From Nansenia antarctica (Eukaryota > Chordata > Actinopteri > Argentiniformes > Microstomatidae), in the NCBI GenBank assembly GCA_963989245.1, contig OZ022341.1, forward strand, positions 56,623,128-56,687,127: a stretch of DNA of 64,000 nt, read 5' to 3'. The first letter of the stretch is position 1. Every line of letters begins with the position of its first letter. A model generated the notes under the pieces. It ran no database searches. It saw only the letters and a program-made list of their open reading frames with translations, and was not told where the DNA came from. The translations under genes and the position numbers were made by a program. Shown one piece after another: positions 61,036-64,000 of the stretch.

Positions 61036-64000
61036 TCAGTCTTGACCCTGTAGAGCAAAATATGAAGAATAATGCGCTGGTATTTAGACTGGTAACATTC
61101 TAGCATTTTAGTTTATCTGACCTTTCTTTTTCTTTTCTTTTTTAAGATCAAGAGCAGTGGCCTAATCCAAAATGGCAGCACTCAGAGGGATTCTGTGTTT
61201 CTATCTTCCTTTGGTTTGGACCATACATTTCATGACCAGAGACATAAATGACCCCCCCCCCTTTACTGTATAAAGACGCATGCACACCACAGACTCTTCT
61301 TACCTTTATGTCAGTTTTCTCAGTGCTGCTTTCCTTTGCTTTCTCCTCCTCTTTCACCTCTGTGAAAAACACGACCAACAACAAACAAGTCTTATATCTA
61401 TTATAAACCTACTTCACCATTGTCATAGAATCTGTATGCTTTTTTTTTTTAGGTCATTACATATCAATCTCAAGTGGACCATTTGCACTTTGGGGGCAGG
61501 TGTTAAATCGCACCTCAGGACGCAACTTGGAGATGTTGGCTGTCCCCAAAAAAAGGCATGGTAGCCATAAAAATGCTTCAAGATTTTTTTCAATGTGATT
61601 TTTAAATTGTTTGACATTTAGGAGATTAAGGAAAAGTGAGGGAAGGAGGGGGACATCGGTTTCACATTAGTAGAGTTGGAGTAGAAGTTATTTTATTATA
61701 AACTGTCGCATCACCCCCGTTGAGCTTCATTGGGGCGACTAGTGTTAAAAGCTCTTTATGAAAGAGGCTCAGACACAGGACTGCACACTTACCAACTTTC
61801 TTCTCCTCTCCCTCCTTCTTGTCTTCCTCTACGTGGGGCCGTTTCGCACCTTTCTTATGATTGGCCACATTCCTCCTTCCTCCCTCTCCCTCATCCTCAG
61901 AGTCAGAGAACTCCTCATCACAGGCTATCCTCTTGTCAGATGTTCGGACTGAAACATGACAGAAAATGAACGTTTTGATTCTGCAAGCAATAACAGCCTC
62001 AATGGAATGCACAAGGACAAATAAATAGCGAACGATAGTCAGAGTAGAACAATGGAACCCCCTGCCGACCATGAACTGATGTAGAACAGTGTGTTAATAG
62101 TAACTCATGTAGTAAGCATAGCAGACGGAATATGGTGCGTCTTCACTTACTTAGTCAAATGTATTTGTTGTAAGTCGCTTTGGATAAAGGAGTCTGCTAA
62201 ATGCCAAAAATGTAAATGTCTTACTGGACATGCGCTTCTCAGGGTCCTCTGTGTCTTCGTCCACAGTGTCATCGGGGATGGCGTCTTCTGGGATAGCCTG
62301 CATCTGCACTCCAGGGGCATGAGGCAGCATCCGCAGGTTCTCAAACAGACGCTGCCTGAGGATTAAAACACACAACATCAATGATATTAGTACATCTGAT
62401 ATCACATGAAAGCATAAGCTCACACAGCCTAACATCATTCATCAGGAAACTACAATGTCATTGTAATACAGATATAACAACATCACAATGCAGACGCATA
62501 CATCCATAATATAGAATAGCTAAATACATAAATAGATGACCAAGACCACCACAAACTCAGAAGCCCTTACTTGATCTTGTCCATGTATTCCCGTGTGTTC
62601 TGGTTGGTCATGTTTGATGGGCTAATGTGCAACTTGAAGTCAGGCCCAAAGCACTCAAAGTAGTCGTTGTATGGCAGTTCTAATAAAAAACAAAACAATA
62701 GAAAGAGAAATGGGGAATTGTCAGTGCCATGGTGAACATCAATGTTAGGATTTATACACTGTAAATAAACAAAAGTGTCAAAAATATCAGACCATTCAAA
62801 TAAAATAAAAAAAGTGCCATGGAAAGATGGAACGACTAGTGTGATTCATAAGCTATAAAAGTTCCTCACCCTCGAGGGAGGTTATATTGCAAAGGGGTAA
62901 GGGTTTTGTCAATGTTCCACATTCCATTATGTGTACTAGTGGCCCTTTGAAAGGCCACTAGTATATAGGCCACACTATGATGTGTTCTCTCCATCTCACA
63001 CATAGGCCACACTATGATGTGTTCTCTCCATCTCACACTCTTGGTAGCATGCTGACAGCCTGCTTAGTCAGCTCCCAGTGGGAATATGAATATCAGGGCC
63101 ATCTCAGTCAAGTGACACAGCCAGCCACATACCATTTTGTCACAAGACTACCCCCTTCCCCAACCGGCAATAATAACTAAACTATAAAAGGTGCATTGGC
63201 AGGATCAATTCCCTGGCTGTAGCTTTTAGGTCAAGAACTGAGGGGGGGGGGAATGTTAAAGTGTTAAAAAGCTGGGACATCAAGATGCATTTTGAATTGA
63301 TTTAAATGACCATACCATCTGGGATTTCAGTGTCCAGAGCCACAGCTGTCTCGTAGGTCCAACAGCGAGCCACGTTGCGAATGGTGTAGCCTCCTCCACC
63401 CAACATGAGCAGGGGGAGGTTGAAGGACTTCATGTATTCAACACACTTGGCGTGGCCTGGTGAAAATGTAATATAGATGTCAAAAGAACAGAGAGACTAC
63501 CAGATTCATTATGTGTAGTTAATTGAATTCTAAACATTTACAACAGCAAAAAATTATGCAGAGACAAGCACGTTCCTTACCGCGGATGGTGAGATTAAAG
63601 CAGCCCAGCCTGTCCCCTGAGAGGGAGTCAGCACCACACTGCAAGACTACAGCACTGGGCTGGTACATCTCCATCACCTTGGCCATCACCTAACAAACCA
63701 CAGAGGATGTTTAGACTGCAGATGCATAACACTGGTCAATGCATTTAAAAACTAAAAGATAAGCAAACATTTTTCTAAATGTTAACATCACATGTGCCCA
63801 GGTCAGATGTCTTGGTAAGGCTTCTTTAGTACTATGCAACACTATGACAATCTCCCAGTGTTATGGTGCAAACTTACAGGCTTGAAGATCTGCTCGTATG
63901 ACTCGTCATCAATGCCATCTATCTCCCAGTGTTATGGTGCATACTTACAGGCTTGAAGATCTGCTCGTATGACTCGTCATCAATGCCATCTATCTCCCAG
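61017..64000 (-). CDS. hdac2: Histone deacetylase 2, C-terminal half (gene continues beyond the right edge)
   Basis: Class I zinc-dependent lysine deacetylase, the nuclear catalytic subunit of Sin3, NuRD and CoREST complexes. Exons on the minus strand, in transcript order: 63878-63918 (with a tandem copy at 63949-63989), 63581-63689, 63316-63456, 62571-62679, 62225-62355, 61793-61948, 61304-61359, and a terminal exon starting at 61047. All have GT/AG sites, and phases join without error up to the last junction. Visible: [25 protein letters not shown] with the zinc-ligand Asp (HDAC1 Asp264); [14 protein letters not shown] with the transition-state Tyr (HDAC1 Tyr303); [20 protein letters not shown]; and the acidic CK2-type tail [26 protein letters not shown] in the tail matches HDAC2 (RRNVADHKKGAK) and not HDAC1 (RKNSSNFKK). 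Odd points: the duplicated exon and a one-base frame mismatch at the final junction. The N-terminal half lies outside the window. Confidence 0.95.
62140..62216 (+). repeat. Short SINE-like fish repeat in an hdac2 intron, beside a splice donor
   Basis: Contains the widespread fish repeat core GTAAGTCGCTTTGGATAAAG followed by AGTCTGCTAAATG. A second copy is at 43540-43615, and both are preceded by CTTACTTAGTCAAATG. This copy ends about 9 bp from the donor of the hdac2 exon at 62225-62355. Confidence 0.7.
62930..63040. repeat. Perfect hairpin and 37-bp tandem duplication in an hdac2 intron
   Basis: ACTAGTGGCC and its exact reverse complement GGCCACTAGT flank an 8-base spacer (about 62935-62962). 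Immediately after, the segment starting ATAGGCCACACTATGATG occurs twice in tandem with a 37-bp period (62965 and 63002). Confidence 0.8.
63851..64000 (-). repeat. hdac2: 71-bp tandem duplication containing an hdac2 coding exon and both its splice sites
   Basis: The sequence repeats with a period of exactly 71 bp, with unit starts at 63851, 63922 and 63993 (the last cut by the window edge). Each unit holds the 41-nt exon coding [14 protein letters not shown], its donor CCT|GTAAGT and an acceptor-like ATAG. The copies differ at one visible base (GTAAGTTTG versus GTAAGTATG). The spacer between the exon copies is only 30 nt, below the usual minimum for a vertebrate intron. The exon is 41 nt, so including both copies would shift the frame. 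Either a real local duplication or an assembly error. Confidence 0.85.

Noticed and set aside
61148..61384. hdac2 exon 61304-61359 as an independent 78-codon gene
   Set aside because: Only the part between the splice sites fits; the remainder is intron read-through.

Overview
The window is nuclear DNA of a bony fish, almost certainly a teleost. It is low in genes, full of (CA/TG)n microsatellites, and packed with fish-type mobile elements: hAT, Tc1/mariner, Harbinger-like, DIRS, L2/CR1-type LINEs and tRNA-derived SINEs. Two host genes can be supported, both at the right end. The first is marcks (+ strand, two coding exons, complete, about 269 aa). The second is hdac2 (- strand, C-terminal half only, running off the right edge). 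They converge tail to tail, the order and orientation known for MARCKS and HDAC2 on human chromosome 6, so the neighbourhood is an old conserved one. Protein features also favour marcks over marcksl1 and hdac2 over hdac1. I could not identify the species.

Layout. 0-6 kb: non-coding, with a few TG microsatellites. 6.6-8.6 kb: a fold-back element carrying a SINE, then a Harbinger/CACTA-like element with perfect 14-bp ends. 10.5-11.7 kb: a repeat with two long CA arrays; a relative lies at 42.1-42.7 kb. 17.2-18.3 kb: a broken Tc1-type transposon (-). 18.5-19.9 kb: a DIRS-type retrotransposon remnant split by a small hAT element. 19.9-29.7 kb: a composite element with long inverted ends and a 6-bp target duplication. 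It holds a LINE remnant, a 31-bp minisatellite inside one hAT element, and a second hAT element with a decayed ZBED/Charlie-like transposase. 32.8-34.7 and 49.7-51.9 kb: two nearly identical non-autonomous hAT elements that carry a piece of a GH18 chitinase gene. 35.3-38.5 kb: a mariner-like composite holding an L2/CR1-type LINE with an uninterrupted 448-codon reverse transcriptase frame. 41.1-42.1 kb: a hAT element holding an inverted-repeat insert with a TATA/CCAAT core promoter. 53-56 kb: non-coding sequence upstream of marcks. 56.3-59.5 kb: marcks. 60.6-64 kb: hdac2.

Insertion order can be read directly from target-site duplications. A ZBED-type hAT inserted into the long-inverted-repeat element (duplication CCATAGCT). 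A second hAT then inserted into the first six bases of that hAT (duplication CTCAGTGG). Another hAT split a tRNA-derived SINE (GTTCAGTG), and a fourth split the DIRS RNase H region.

The host genes act separately: MARCKS is a membrane-bound PKC substrate that binds actin and PIP2, and HDAC2 is a nuclear class I deacetylase. The least expected observations are the captured chitinase exon with a stop and poly(A) signal in a recently mobile hAT family, the 71-bp tandem duplication of an hdac2 coding exon with its splice sites, and octamer/CCAAT and 5S-like modules in the long-inverted-repeat element.
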